A stretch of 64,000 bases of DNA, taken from contig CBDFIN010000012.1 in the NCBI GenBank assembly GCA_965248135.1, positions 1,240,001 to 1,304,000 on the forward strand. Direction: 5' to 3'. The DNA is from SZUA-100 sp965248135 (GTDB taxonomy: Bacteria > Pseudomonadota > Alphaproteobacteria > Rhizobiales > Rhizobiaceae). Made by a program: the position numbers and the translations under genes. The notes under the pieces were generated by a model that made no database searches, was not told the DNA's origin, and was given only the letters and a program-made list of their open reading frames with translations. Numbering within the stretch: position 1 is the first letter of the stretch; each line of letters starts with the position of its first letter. Positions 37,947-47,747 of the stretch are shown here, one piece after another.

Positions 37947-40900
37947 CTCGCTTCATCCGCCTGCTCATCACCAACCGACCATTCCCGCACCCGGGCGAGA
38001 TGATCATAGTCGCCAGAATAATCACCCTGTCTGAACGGCCGGGCACGCGACAGATAGCCTTGCGCCCGGTCTTCATAGATTGCAACCAGCGCTTTAAGCG
38101 CCTGCCACGATTGAAGAGAGAGTTCCTGTGGGTCTGGAACATCCTTTCTGTTCTTTGTCGGGCCCAGGCGTTCAGCAGCAAATCGACTCCCGGGCAGGAG
38201 CCGCACATAAATCAGTTCTTCTATTCTGGCGGTTGACAGGCCAGAAAAACCACCCACTAGGGCCAGCGCCCCTTCCAGTGGCAGTTGCGGTGCCAACAGG
38301 CTGTTTGCCTGGGCGATCGAAGGGCCGCCACCGGTTTTATAGTCGATGATGGCAAGGCCGCCATTTTTCAACTGATCGATCCGGTCGGCCCTGCCCCGCA
38401 AGACGAAGTTGCCGCTAAGCTGGATGCTGGCCGACTGCTCCACGGACGTAGTTTTTATCAATTCTTGCCTTTGACCCTCCCAGGCAACGAAACTGGCGGC
38501 TATGTCGATAAACCGTGGCCACCACAATGCGGCAATATCATCGGGTAACCCGCTTCGGCGAAAATGTTCGCGGCCAATAGCTGTCAGGTGTGCAAGCGCC
38601 CTGTCATCAAAGGGCACCGGCTTGCCAGCGGTGAATTCCTCCAAAATATTGTGGTAAAGAATGCCGCGCTCACGCGCACCAGCCCGGATATCTACTGGTT
38701 CAAGCGGCTCCAGCTTGAGCACATGTCTGGCGTAGATAGCGTAGGGATCGCGTATCCAGGTTTCAATTTCTGTTATGCTCAGGCCCTTGGGCCGCAATTC
38801 AATCGCCGGACAAGGCCGTGGTCGCAAGGCCGGTGAGGCCGGCAGTTTGTCATGCTGCAGATCGATTGCGCCGGCCCAATCGAGATATTGCCGCCCTCGC
38901 GCCGCCATACCATCGGCCGCTTTGTTTCCAGCAAGGGTTAACAGACGCTGAAGCCAGCGCGAGGCGACGGTCGGCGCATTCTCCACCCGTCTCGCGCGGG
39001 TCAATAGAACATTCTTGTTGCCCAGGGCCATTTGAAAATCATGGGCGGCAAGCCCGATGCGCCGTTCGGGCGGTTCCAGCGCAAGCGCGCGTTTCATCGG
39101 CCGGTTCAAGAACGGATCGTTGCCCCTGGCGGCCGGCCATGTGCCTTCGTTGAGACCACCCAGAATAATCCTGTCAACATGTTGAAGCCGCGCTTCCAGC
39201 GGCCCCCAGATGTGAAGTCGCGGATGGACATCACCTTGACGCCGCACCGCTCTGGAACCGGCCAGCGCCTCAAACAATGAAAGCCAGTCAGCCGCCCGGC
39301 AGTTGATATTTACGCTTTTGTGCCCGACACCGGTGATCAGCTCGGTCAGCAGCGATGAAAGCCCCGCCCCGGCCTCACCGTCATAAAGCTTGGCCGTACC
39401 CTTTTCCGGGTCTGCCGCAACCTCCTCCAGCGTTTCGATAGTGCATTGAACAAGCTCGGCCAGCGGCAATGCCCGACCGGCATTGGCCAGTTGGCGCAGT
39501 GGCGCAAGCGAGCGATCCACCGCATCGGCCAGCATCCGGGCGGCATTCCAGTCGTCGCCGCTCAGTCTTTGCACAGCAGAGGCGATATGCCGACTATTTT
39601 CCAATTCGTCCCGAGCCCGCTTCACCGCATTGCCAAGGCTGTCGCAGTTACCGATACGGCCTCGAAATAGGCCCAGTTCAATAGTCACGATTGCCTGGCG
39701 CACGTGAGCACGCGCAAGTCCAAAGCGGCCTAGGGGGTGTTTCAGCAGAGAAAGAAACGTCGTGTTGTCACCTTGACCAAGCGCCACGGCCAGCATCAGG
39801 CGTATCAGGCTTCCCTGGCGTGTCTCAATTAGCGGCATGCCGGCGGAATCATCGACATTCACCCCGAAGCGCTTTAACTCGGCTGAAACCAGCCGCGCCA
39901 GTTTGCGGTCAGGTGTTACCAGCGCCGCCGTCCGGCTTTGGTGGTTCAATGTCTGGCGCATCGCCAAAGCAATCGCCACCGCTTCCTGGCGTTCACCGGG
40001 AGCCTCGATCAGCGCCACGTCGCTGAATGCCCGGGCCGATTTTTCATCGGAAAGTCGGTCGCGAAACTGTGGCCAGTTGTCGGTTGCATCCGAAGGTTCG
40101 AGCGCCAGGCTGACAATGGTCTCGCGAATGCGGGCAAAACCGCTGGAAGAGTTTTCAATCCCGCCAATATGAAAGACATCGCTACGCATGGCGCCGATTT
40201 TTTCCAGCAGTTTCTTTAGTCCATATTGCGAGTGGCCCGGAGAGGCCGCTTGCCGGTGGGTATTGCGGCCAAACGACAATGGTCCGCCATCGGCTGGCAA
40301 TTCAAGGTTCTGCCAAACCGCATCTGGCATGTCCCGGTCCAGTCCCGGCAAAACAACGGCACCGTTTTCCAATCTGGCGATGGCGCCAAGCAGCGCAGCG
40401 GTTGCCGGGATTGAACCGGTGGAGCCGGCAGCGATTACCGGACCGGTGGCGCCGCGTTCGCGATAGATTAGGGCCTGGCGTTGCAACAGGGCGCTTCGTT
40501 TTACCGCCTGATCCATAGCGCCACGTTCGGCCAGGATTTTGGGCCAATAGTCAGTAGCAATCTTGAGGAATTGCAATGTTAGTTGCCACCAATTGGCCAG
40601 TTCCTGCGGCACCAGTTGGTCAAGCATCGACCAGTCGGCCTCTTCGGTGGCGACACTGTCCATCAGACCGGCGAGATCGATGGCCATCCAGGCAGCATCA
40701 CTAGTCGACGGCGTGTTCGCTGGCGAATCGGGCGGCGTTGAAATTGCACCTTTGATGGATTGGTTCCACTGGCCGATCATCTGGGTCAGCAATAATTGAC
40801 GTTCCAGCGCGCCGATAACCGGGTCAAGGTTGGGTTCGCCAAACGATGACGGCTCGAAATAGCTTTGCTCTTCGTCAATATCGCCCAATGGCAGAATACG

Positions 40901-41134
40901 CGGCAACATCACGGCATTCGGCGCCAGTTTTGCAACAAACGCCGCCTGCAATGAGCGCACGGCACGCCGTGTCGGCACATAAATAGTCACGCTTGCCAGC
41001 GCCAGAGGGTCGTTCGTCGATTGAAACTGCGGCACCAGCGTTCCGTTTAGAAGCGATTCCACCAGGGTTGACAAGAACGGAGCTGCCGGTGGAATGGAAA
41101 ATAGTCTGGGATGCCGATAATGCCGATTTGTCAT
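37943..41134 (-). CDS. addB: AddB double-strand break repair subunit
   Basis: A 1063-residue rhizobial-type AddB. The N-terminal region is an inactive helicase-like fold (TIYVPTRRAVRSLQAAFV, where an ATP site would be). The C-terminal nuclease core has ILYHNILEEF, LRGRADRIDQL and LAIIDYKTGGGPS. IILGGLNEGTWPA is a strong family block. It partners AddA. Its start lies 3 bp from the stop of the nucleotidyltransferase gene, so a murU-like/addB/addA/trxA transcript is likely. Confidence 0.93.
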   Translation of the reverse strand: MTNRHYRHPRLFSIPPAAPFLSTLVESLLNGTLVPQFQSTNDPLALASVTIYVPTRRAVRSLQAAFVAKLAPNAVMLPRILPLGDIDEEQSYFEPSSFGEPNLDPVIGALERQLLLTQMIGQWNQSIKGAISTPPDSPANTPSTSDAAWMAIDLAGLMDSVATEEADWSMLDQLVPQELANWWQLTLQFLKIATDYWPKILAERGAMDQAVKRSALLQRQALIYRERGATGPVIAAGSTGSIPATAALLGAIARLENGAVVLPGLDRDMPDAVWQNLELPADGGPLSFGRNTHRQAASPGHSQYGLKKLLEKIGAMRSDVFHIGGIENSSSGFARIRETIVSLALEPSDATDNWPQFRDRLSDEKSARAFSDVALIEAPGERQEAVAIALAMRQTLNHQSRTAALVTPDRKLARLVSAELKRFGVNVDDSAGMPLIETRQGSLIRLMLAVALGQGDNTTFLSLLKHPLGRFGLARAHVRQAIVTIELGLFRGRIGNCDSLGNAVKRARDELENSRHIASAVQRLSGDDWNAARMLADAVDRSLAPLRQLANAGRALPLAELVQCTIETLEEVAADPEKGTAKLYDGEAGAGLSSLLTELITGVGHKSVNINCRAADWLSLFEALAGSRAVRRQGDVHPRLHIWGPLEARLQHVDRIILGGLNEGTWPAARGNDPFLNRPMKRALALEPPERRIGLAAHDFQMALGNKNVLLTRARRVENAPTVASRWLQRLLTLAGNKAADGMAARGRQYLDWAGAIDLQHDKLPASPALRPRPCPAIELRPKGLSITEIETWIRDPYAIYARHVLKLEPLEPVDIRAGARERGILYHNILEEFTAGKPVPFDDRALAHLTAIGREHFRRSGLPDDIAALWWPRFIDIAASFVAWEGQRQELIKTTSVEQSASIQLSGNFVLRGRADRIDQLKNGGLAIIDYKTGGGPSIAQANSLLAPQLPLEGALALVGGFSGLSTARIEELIYVRLLPGSRFAAERLGPTKNRKDVPDPQELSLQSWQALKALVAIYEDRAQGYLSRARPFRQGDYSGDYDHLARVREWSVGDEQADEAR

Positions 41135-41137
41135 TGC

Positions 41138-41857
41138 CTAGGCTGCGCTTTTGGCGATCGCCGATTCGGCTTCGACGATTGCAGCTGGTGTTCCCACATG
41201 CAGCCACAGCCCGTCCAACCGCATGCCGAAAAGCCGGCGGCGCTCGATGGCCTGGTCAAACAGCAGATTTATCGAAAATGGACCGCTGGGGGAGTTGCTG
41301 AAAATTTCAGGCTTCAATATCGCTGTACCCGCATAGACAAAAGGTGCCGTTTGCTGTTCACCCCTGCGGCTAAGAATGCCGTCATCATCCATGAAAAAGT
41401 CACCCCGCCCCGCAAATCCCACCGTATGTTCGCTGGGTGCAAGGAGCAACAGGATATCCATGTCTTGCGGGTTCCATATCTCAGCCATGGATGGCAGGTT
41501 GGGTCTATAGCCTTCAACCCAAAAAGAATCCGCATTGAGCAGAAAGAACGGCTTTCTACCGAGCAATTGAAGGGCGTTTTTTATGCCGCCGCCGGAATCA
41601 AGCAATTTGCTGCGCTCGTCGGAAATGGCGATCTGTGGCGCAAACCGTTGCTGCAAATGAGCCTCGATCTGATCGGCTAAATAATGTACATTGACAACGG
41701 CCCTACCAACACCGGCACCGGCCAGCGCATCAAGCCCGTGATCAAGCAGGGTTTTGTGCCAGACTTTAATTAGCGGTTTTGGCTGGTTGTCGGTCAGTGG
41801 TCGCATTCGCGTTCCAAGCCCTGCCGCCAGCACCATCGCGGTAGTTGGTATCGTCAC
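41138..41857 (-). CDS. Sugar-1-phosphate nucleotidyltransferase, MurU-like
   Basis: A 239-residue NTP transferase fold. AMVLAAGLGTRMRPLTDNQP is the nucleotide-binding signature, KPLIKVWHKTLLDH follows, and FFLLNADSF has the metal Asp; WLHVGTPAAIVEAE closes it. It fits MurU, the MurNAc-1-phosphate uridylyltransferase of cell-wall recycling. The upstream neighbour carries an AmgK-like kinase domain, the enzyme that makes its substrate. That pairing is the main reason for the MurU call over other sugar nucleotidyltransferases. Confidence 0.82.
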   Translation of the reverse strand: MTIPTTAMVLAAGLGTRMRPLTDNQPKPLIKVWHKTLLDHGLDALAGAGVGRAVVNVHYLADQIEAHLQQRFAPQIAISDERSKLLDSGGGIKNALQLLGRKPFFLLNADSFWVEGYRPNLPSMAEIWNPQDMDILLLLAPSEHTVGFAGRGDFFMDDDGILSRRGEQQTAPFVYAGTAILKPEIFSNSPSGPFSINLLFDQAIERRRLFGMRLDGLWLHVGTPAAIVEAESAIAKSAA

Positions 41858-41915
41858 ACCCTATCCCTTGTTCGACTCAATTCTGCCGGCAATATAGCAG
41901 CTTGTCCGCGACAAT

Positions 41916-41937
41916 TGAATGACAGGTGAATGACAGG
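41916..41937. repeat. Two perfect tandem copies of an 11-bp unit
   Basis: TGAATGACAGG occurs twice head to tail in the 101-bp gap between the murU-like and tsaE-fusion genes. It could be a replication-slippage duplication or a pair of protein sites one helical turn apart; nothing distinguishes the two. Confidence 0.6.
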
Positions 41938-41958
41938 CGTTTTTACCGTTATTGTGGT

Positions 41959-43473
41959 TCAATAATCCTCGCCCAGATTGCGTGCTAACCAGTCGCGCAG
42001 GTTTGAAAGTGCGGGATGATCAGGTATGCGCCTCAGGTAGGCGCGTTTGCGTGGCAAATGAGCGAGGTAGGAGGGCTTGTTGTCGCGCTGGTCGAGACGA
42101 ACAAAAAGCCCCAGCAGCTTCATCGCCCGCTGGCAGGCCATGATTGCATAGGCCTCAAGAAAGCGCTCCTGATCAAAAGATGCATCGGCTTTTGATCTGG
42201 CGGCCAAATAGGTTGCAAGCAGCTGGTTCTCCAACGTTGCGGATATGTCAACCCGGGCGTCCTGTGCCAGCGAGGCGACATCATAGGCGCTTGGTCCGAT
42301 CATGGCGTCCTGAAAATCGATTAACCCGATCCGGCTCACGCCTTCTGACTCTGGTTGCCAAAGCAGGTTAGGGGAATGGAAATCACGCAGCACCAGGCTT
42401 TTTTCCGCCGCGCCGAGCCTGCTAACCAGATCCAACCAGACATCGTAAAATGCCTTGGTTTCCCCCGGGTCAAACGATGCACTGCGCCGATATGGCCCAT
42501 ACCATTTCACCAGAAGATCAACCTCGATCATCATCGCCTGGCGGTCATAGGCGGGAATTGTGTGGATGGTTCCGTCTTCCAGCGTGACCTTGGTTGGCCA
42601 TTGGACTTGGTGCATGGCTGCAAGCGTTTCGACTGCTGCAAGATATCTTTGAGCAATTGGTGCGCCGGTATCATCAAGCACGCCCAAATGCCCCAAATAC
42701 TCGGTCAATAAAAAACCGCTGTCAAAGTCAGCGGCATAGATATCTGGCGCTCGAAAACCTTTTGTGCGCAGCACACCGGCAATTGCCGCAAAAGGCCGAA
42801 CATCCTCGGCCAGATGGGCAATCTGGGAGTAGGGTTTGCCGTCCTGTATCACCGGTCCATCGGTCATCTTCGGCGCATTCATCAATATGCGCCGCTTACC
42901 TTTGGCACGGACCATTTCATAGGTACGGGTTGATGCGTCGCCAATATGATAGCGCCGCTGCGCCGCCGGGTCCCAGTGACTGGTCAAAAATTTTCTTATG
43001 TCGAGACTGCGCCTGACTTGCGTTAGAATTGTTTCGCTACCGGAAATATATGCCCGTCTTCGGGTTTCATCGATATGCTCGATGGAAATCGCAAGGCGTT
43101 CGGCAGGCAATTGACCGACCGCTCTTTCGGGCCATTCGACCAGCGCGATACCATTTTCCAATGCCTCGTCAAGGCCAAGCTCATCGAGTTCCAAAACATT
43201 TTCAATGCGGTAGAGATCAAAGTGGGAAAGCGTCATTTCCGGTACCCGGCGCTGGTAGGTTTGAACCAGCGTGAAGGTCGGGCTTGGAACTTCAAGGTCA
43301 GCGTCAGCGCAGGCTGCGCGTATGAGCGCCCGCGCCAGCACGCTTTTTCCCGCCCCCAGATCGCCGGAAAGCGCCACCATGTCGCCCGGCTTGAGGGCAA
43401 GCGCCAGATCATCGCCGAGCCGGCGGGTCGCCGCCTCGTTTTCGAGTTCTATCTTCATGATTTTGCCGCTCAT
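41959..43473 (-). CDS. Fusion: TsaE (tRNA t6A ATPase) + AmgK-like sugar phosphotransferase
   Basis: A 504-residue two-domain protein. Residues 1-150 are TsaE: LSGDLGAGKSVLARALIR (P-loop), VPSPTFTLVQTY, LSHFDLYRI and GIALVEWPERA. Residues about 165-504 are an aminoglycoside-phosphotransferase fold: LVLRDFHSPNLLW has the catalytic Asp (RDFHSPN) and IGLIDFQDAMIGPSAYD the metal Asp. TsaE acts with TsaB/TsaD on t6A37 of tRNA. The kinase half resembles AmgK, which phosphorylates MurNAc/GlcNAc. This fusion is known in rhizobia, and the murU-like neighbour supports the AmgK role. Confidence 0.9.
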   Translation of the reverse strand: MSGKIMKIELENEAATRRLGDDLALALKPGDMVALSGDLGAGKSVLARALIRAACADADLEVPSPTFTLVQTYQRRVPEMTLSHFDLYRIENVLELDELGLDEALENGIALVEWPERAVGQLPAERLAISIEHIDETRRRAYISGSETILTQVRRSLDIRKFLTSHWDPAAQRRYHIGDASTRTYEMVRAKGKRRILMNAPKMTDGPVIQDGKPYSQIAHLAEDVRPFAAIAGVLRTKGFRAPDIYAADFDSGFLLTEYLGHLGVLDDTGAPIAQRYLAAVETLAAMHQVQWPTKVTLEDGTIHTIPAYDRQAMMIEVDLLVKWYGPYRRSASFDPGETKAFYDVWLDLVSRLGAAEKSLVLRDFHSPNLLWQPESEGVSRIGLIDFQDAMIGPSAYDVASLAQDARVDISATLENQLLATYLAARSKADASFDQERFLEAYAIMACQRAMKLLGLFVRLDQRDNKPSYLAHLPRKRAYLRRIPDHPALSNLRDWLARNLGEDY

Positions 43474-43479
43474 ACAAGG

Positions 43480-45936
43480 CTACTCTGCGGCCAGCGAAGC
43501 AAGTTCCGGATTGCGCGGCAACCGGCAGGTTACAACTGTTCCTTCGCCCTTTTTCGACTCCAGCGATGTTACCCCGCCATGCAGTTCAACGAAGCTCTTG
43601 ACAATGGCCAGCCCCAGGCCCGCACCACCACGGCCACGTGAACTGGGGTGGCTTTCAAAGCGGTTGAACACGCTCTCACGAATTTCCTTCGGCATGCCGA
43701 TACCGCGGTCGTGAACAGAAAAGATGATTTCCCTGTCGTTGCCCCTACAGCTGAGTGCAATCTCGCTGCCGTTGGGAGAATAGTCAACGGCATTGGACAG
43801 GAGATTGAACAGCACCTGCCTTAGTCTATTTTCATCGCCAATGAAACATCCCGCGCTGTCATCAAGCGCCGTGTTCAAAGTGATATTGTGTTCCCGCATC
43901 CGATTAATAACGCCATCGCGTGCAGCTGCAACGACACTTGCAACCTCAATCTCGCTCAACTCCAGTTCCATGATCCCGGCATCGACGGTGGCAAGGTCGA
44001 GGATATTATTGACGATTGCCAGAAGCGATGATGAAGATGTGTTGATGTGATCGAGATATTCCTTCTGCTTGGTGTTCAGGCGACCAAAATCCGGACTGCC
44101 AAGCAACTCTGAGAAACCGATAATGTTGGTCAACGGCGAGCGCAATTCATAAGATACATGCTCGATGAAGGCGTTTTTCAGATCATCCGCCTGTTCAAGT
44201 GCTGCATTGCGTTCGACCAGCGCTTTTTCGACATTGACGCTTGCCGACACGTCAATCAAAGTCAACATTGACTGCCCGGCTGGAAGTGGCGTTAGGGCAT
44301 AATCGATAAACTGTTCGCCATTGCCCTCCATCCGGCCTTTCAGTGCCCCGCGCTCATCTTTAAGGCCGGTAATTGCGGTTTGTAAATCATCCCAAACGTC
44401 GGCATTGTCGACGTTTTCGGCGCAATGGCTGACAATTTCGGAAATGTGGGCGCTTTCTTCCAGCTGCAGGTCTTTTAGTTCCCACAGCGCTTGGAATGCC
44501 GGATTGGACAGGCGCAGTTTCCCGTCAGGTCCAAACACCGCAACCGCCTCAGACAGGTGGTCTAGGGTTTCACCCTGAATGCGGATGAGAGAATTATAGC
44601 GGCTTTCGAGTTCAATCTGATCGGTGACATTCTCAAATATCCATGTCACGCCATCATGAGGGTGGGGATTGGCGATGACCCGCAAAGTGCGGCCGTCAGG
44701 CAGATACCACCAGAATTCCTGGGGTTCCACGGCCTGGTAAACCTCAAAAAGTTCGTCCTTCCATTTCTTCCAATCCGGCTGTTCCGGTAATTTGCGCTCT
44801 TTGCGCAGTGTATTCAGAAAAGTGCTGTGATCGGGTTCACCGTGGAGGAAACCCGGGTCAACGCCCCATAGTTGCTGAAAGGTCGAATTGAAAAACCGCA
44901 GATGCTTTGAAGAATCGAAAATGGCAACCGCGGTCGCCAATTGATCCAAGGTTCGCGCGTGGCTCTCGATGGTTTTACGCAGCCTTGAATGCGCCTGCTC
45001 GATTTCGTTCATGTCGGTTGCGATGCCAGCACTACCATGGGCCATGGCCACGTCGACCACTTCCAGCATTTTACGGTCGCCGGAAACTATTGCAGGAATT
45101 CGCGAACGGTAGACCGGATCATCGCGGTGCGTAGCGGTAATGGCATCGCGCTCGTTTTTGTCAAACAGTGAAGTGCCCTTGGAAACCGCATCGATACCAT
45201 CCTTGGCATCAACCGCACCGGCATAGGCCTTGTTGGCCCAAATCAGCTGGCCGGTGCCGTCGCGCAACCAGATCGGCATCGAGACCGCCTCAAACAGCGC
45301 TTGAACCGTGTCAAATGTCTGCAGTAACTTGGTATGCTCCATCTCCAGATTGGCTAGCGCTGCCCGTTCACCCGTTAGTGGAATGAAGCGAACAAACGCA
45401 TGCGCGCCGGATGTGCGTCCCTGGGCCTCGATCACCGCCCCAAGGCGGGTATTGATGGTGAGATCAAAACTTTCGGCATTATCGCGCAGCCGGTTAACGG
45501 ATTCATCAAACAGTGCCGCCGATTCGGGCGCCAGCCAGGTGCCGAAAGCAAGGAAGTTTTTGCTCTTGGCAGGCGCGCCCGCGGCCACCGGTAGAAATCC
45601 CAAAACCTCCGGCGCGGTCTCCTTGCTCGACCATAAAACAACCCGTTGGTCCGGTGCATTCAAGAGGGCCGAATCGCGTTCCCTGCGGGCCTTCAGGTCG
45701 GCGTGGGAAAGCGCCAACGACTGGTTCTGTTCAGCAGCTTTGGTGCGCTCTTTGATCAGCCAGAACGCGGCCAATATGGCAAAACTCATGGCGCCGGCAA
45801 ATACCGCGAACTGCACGATCAGCATCTCGTAGGTTCCTGCCAGAAGATCGAAGGGTAAATCAAACTCTTGTGCTTGCGCCGGCAATGAAAATATCAGCAC
45901 ACCGGCGAATGGGATCGCCATGCCCCGGGTGTTCAC
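43480..45936 (-). CDS. divL: DivL-type pseudo-histidine kinase with PAS domains
   Basis: About 818 residues. The N-terminus has a signal-like helix (AIPFAGVLIFSLPAQAQEF) then a TM helix (IVQFAVFAGAMSFAILAAFW). Several PAS-like segments follow (AVSMPIWLRDGTGQLIWANK; LATAVAIFDSSKHLRFFN; LSEAVAVFGPDGKLRLSNPA). The dimerisation box reads FIEHVSYELRSPLTNI: Tyr stands where kinases have the phospho-His, the mark of DivL. ATP motifs remain (LLSNAVDYSP, HDRGIGMP, GAGLGLAIV). In Caulobacter DivL modulates the CckA-CtrA cell-cycle relay. The start is uncertain: TTG 46005, GTG 45936 or ATG 45921. Confidence 0.85.
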   Translation of the reverse strand: MNTRGMAIPFAGVLIFSLPAQAQEFDLPFDLLAGTYEMLIVQFAVFAGAMSFAILAAFWLIKERTKAAEQNQSLALSHADLKARRERDSALLNAPDQRVVLWSSKETAPEVLGFLPVAAGAPAKSKNFLAFGTWLAPESAALFDESVNRLRDNAESFDLTINTRLGAVIEAQGRTSGAHAFVRFIPLTGERAALANLEMEHTKLLQTFDTVQALFEAVSMPIWLRDGTGQLIWANKAYAGAVDAKDGIDAVSKGTSLFDKNERDAITATHRDDPVYRSRIPAIVSGDRKMLEVVDVAMAHGSAGIATDMNEIEQAHSRLRKTIESHARTLDQLATAVAIFDSSKHLRFFNSTFQQLWGVDPGFLHGEPDHSTFLNTLRKERKLPEQPDWKKWKDELFEVYQAVEPQEFWWYLPDGRTLRVIANPHPHDGVTWIFENVTDQIELESRYNSLIRIQGETLDHLSEAVAVFGPDGKLRLSNPAFQALWELKDLQLEESAHISEIVSHCAENVDNADVWDDLQTAITGLKDERGALKGRMEGNGEQFIDYALTPLPAGQSMLTLIDVSASVNVEKALVERNAALEQADDLKNAFIEHVSYELRSPLTNIIGFSELLGSPDFGRLNTKQKEYLDHINTSSSSLLAIVNNILDLATVDAGIMELELSEIEVASVVAAARDGVINRMREHNITLNTALDDSAGCFIGDENRLRQVLFNLLSNAVDYSPNGSEIALSCRGNDREIIFSVHDRGIGMPKEIRESVFNRFESHPSSRGRGGAGLGLAIVKSFVELHGGVTSLESKKGEGTVVTCRLPRNPELASLAAE

Positions 45937-46143
45937 TTTCCGGCGGCGAGCAGGCCTGGTCAAGCCCTGGAAATGCGCAATTAACCTGGATCGGAGTCCT
46001 GGCAATGTCCTCTTGTCCTCTTAGCCGTTGGGTGGTCCGAACGCCAGACATAAGGGACCGTTTTTCGTTTCGCCGACTTTCCGGCGGCAAAACGAATCAG
46101 TTCAATTTACCTGTTTGGGGAATCGGCAGGAAGGTGCAGGCCG

Positions 46144-46182
46144 AAAAAAAATGCCTGCCGGCCACGAAAAAGCCTTTAGGCA
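46144..46182 (-). terminator. Intrinsic terminator of ahcY
   Basis: On the minus strand TGCCT...AGGCA, with an inner GGC...GCC pairing, is followed by eight T. It begins about 29 bp after the ahcY stop, so divL downstream probably has its own promoter. A 14-bp palindrome CACTATATATAGTG lies just before it (46181-46194). Confidence 0.65.
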
Positions 46183-46210
46183 CTATATATAGTGGCAATT
46201 TGTTGATCTG

Positions 46211-47623
46211 TTAATATTTGTAGTGTTCGGGCTTGTAGGGACCGCCGGGTTCAACATTAATATAAGCTGCCTGCTCGTCGGTCAGTGTGGTCAGTGTGGC
46301 GCCGAGCTTCTCAAGATGCAGCTGTGCCACCTTCTCGTCGAGATTTTTAGGCAGGGTGTGAACACCGATTTGATAGTTTTCACTGGCGGTCCAAAGCTCG
46401 ATCTGTGCCAGGGTCTGGTTGGCAAATGAGGCGGACATAACGAAACTGGGATGGCCGGTGGCGTTGCCGAGATTGACCAGGCGGCCTTCCGAAAGCAGCA
46501 ACATTCGCTTGCCACCGGGAAATTCAATCATATCGACCTGACCCGCGTCCGCCGGCTTGATATTTGTCCATTTCATATTGCGCAGACCATCGACTTGAAT
46601 CTCATTGTCAAAGTGACCGATATTGCAGACAATCGCCATGTCCTTCAAATTGCGCATATCATCGACGGTCAGCACATCCTTGTTGCCGGTTGCTGTCACC
46701 ACAATGTCGGCCCGCAGTGCGGCTTCTTTAAGTGTCACCACTTCAAAGCCATCCATTGAGGCCTGCAGGGCACATATGGGGTCAACTTCGGTGACCAATA
46801 CACGCGCACCAGCACCACGCAACGACTGGGACGAACCTTTGCCCACATCGCCATAGCCGCAAACAATCGCCACCTTGCCTGCCATCATGACATCGGTAGC
46901 CCGGCGAATGGCGTCGACCAGCGATTCCCGACAGCCGTATTTATTATCAAATTTCGACTTTGTGACACTGTCATTAACGTTGATCGCCGGGAAAGGTAAA
47001 TCACCCTTTTGGTGCAGCTGATAGAGCCGGTTCACGCCGGTGGTGGTTTCTTCAGAAACGCCTTTAATGTTATCTCGCACGTTCGAATAAAATCCCGGAT
47101 CGGATGCCAGGCGCTTCTTAATGGTGGCGAAAAAACACTCCTCTTCCTCGTTCTTTGGGTTGTCCAAAATGGAGGGGTCTTCTTCGGCCCGCGCCCCCAA
47201 CAGCACCAGCATGGTGGCGTCGCCGCCATCATCTAGGATCATGTTGGCGGTTTCTCCATTGCCCCAATCGATGATCCGGTCAGCGAATTCCCAATATTCC
47301 TGCAGCGTTTCACCCTTGTGGGCAAAAACCGGAATATCGGTTGCTGCAATGGCGGCCGCCGCGTGATCCTGGGTGGAGAAAATATTGCACGATGCCCAGC
47401 GCACTTCGGCACCAAGGGCAACAAGCGTCTCGATCAATACCGCCGTCTGGATGGTCATATGCAAAGAACCGGCAATGCGCGCGCCCTTAAGCGGTTTTAG
47501 TTTCGAAAATTCGCTGCGAATGGCCATCAGGCCCGGCATTTCAATTTCGGCAATTTCGATCTCCTTGCGGCCAAATGCGGCCAGAGAGATATCTTTAACG
47601 GCGTAGTCGCTGAACGTTGACAT
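46211..47623 (-). CDS. ahcY: Adenosylhomocysteinase
   Basis: A 470-residue SAH hydrolase of the long bacterial type. NAD site: VCGYGDVGKGSSQSLRGAGA. Substrate and catalytic blocks are GSLHMTIQTAVLIETL, NVNDSVTKSKFDNKYGCRES and CNIGHFDNEIQVDGL. The C-terminus ends KPEHYKY, the tail that crosses into the partner subunit's NAD site. It recycles SAH to homocysteine and adenosine after methylation. An inverted repeat about 125 bp upstream may be its regulator site. Confidence 0.98.
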   Translation of the reverse strand: MSTFSDYAVKDISLAAFGRKEIEIAEIEMPGLMAIRSEFSKLKPLKGARIAGSLHMTIQTAVLIETLVALGAEVRWASCNIFSTQDHAAAAIAATDIPVFAHKGETLQEYWEFADRIIDWGNGETANMILDDGGDATMLVLLGARAEEDPSILDNPKNEEEECFFATIKKRLASDPGFYSNVRDNIKGVSEETTTGVNRLYQLHQKGDLPFPAINVNDSVTKSKFDNKYGCRESLVDAIRRATDVMMAGKVAIVCGYGDVGKGSSQSLRGAGARVLVTEVDPICALQASMDGFEVVTLKEAALRADIVVTATGNKDVLTVDDMRNLKDMAIVCNIGHFDNEIQVDGLRNMKWTNIKPADAGQVDMIEFPGGKRMLLLSEGRLVNLGNATGHPSFVMSASFANQTLAQIELWTASENYQIGVHTLPKNLDEKVAQLHLEKLGATLTTLTDEQAAYINVEPGGPYKPEHYKY

Positions 47624-47747
47624 GGAAAACCTTTGGGAATTCTGAGTGGGAATATGTGGATGGCGAAGACATAATTACTCCTATAAAACACAAGAGAATT
47701 AGTGCCCGATTTTGCCTTCTAGCAGGTCAAGCGCTGTACCGCAATAT

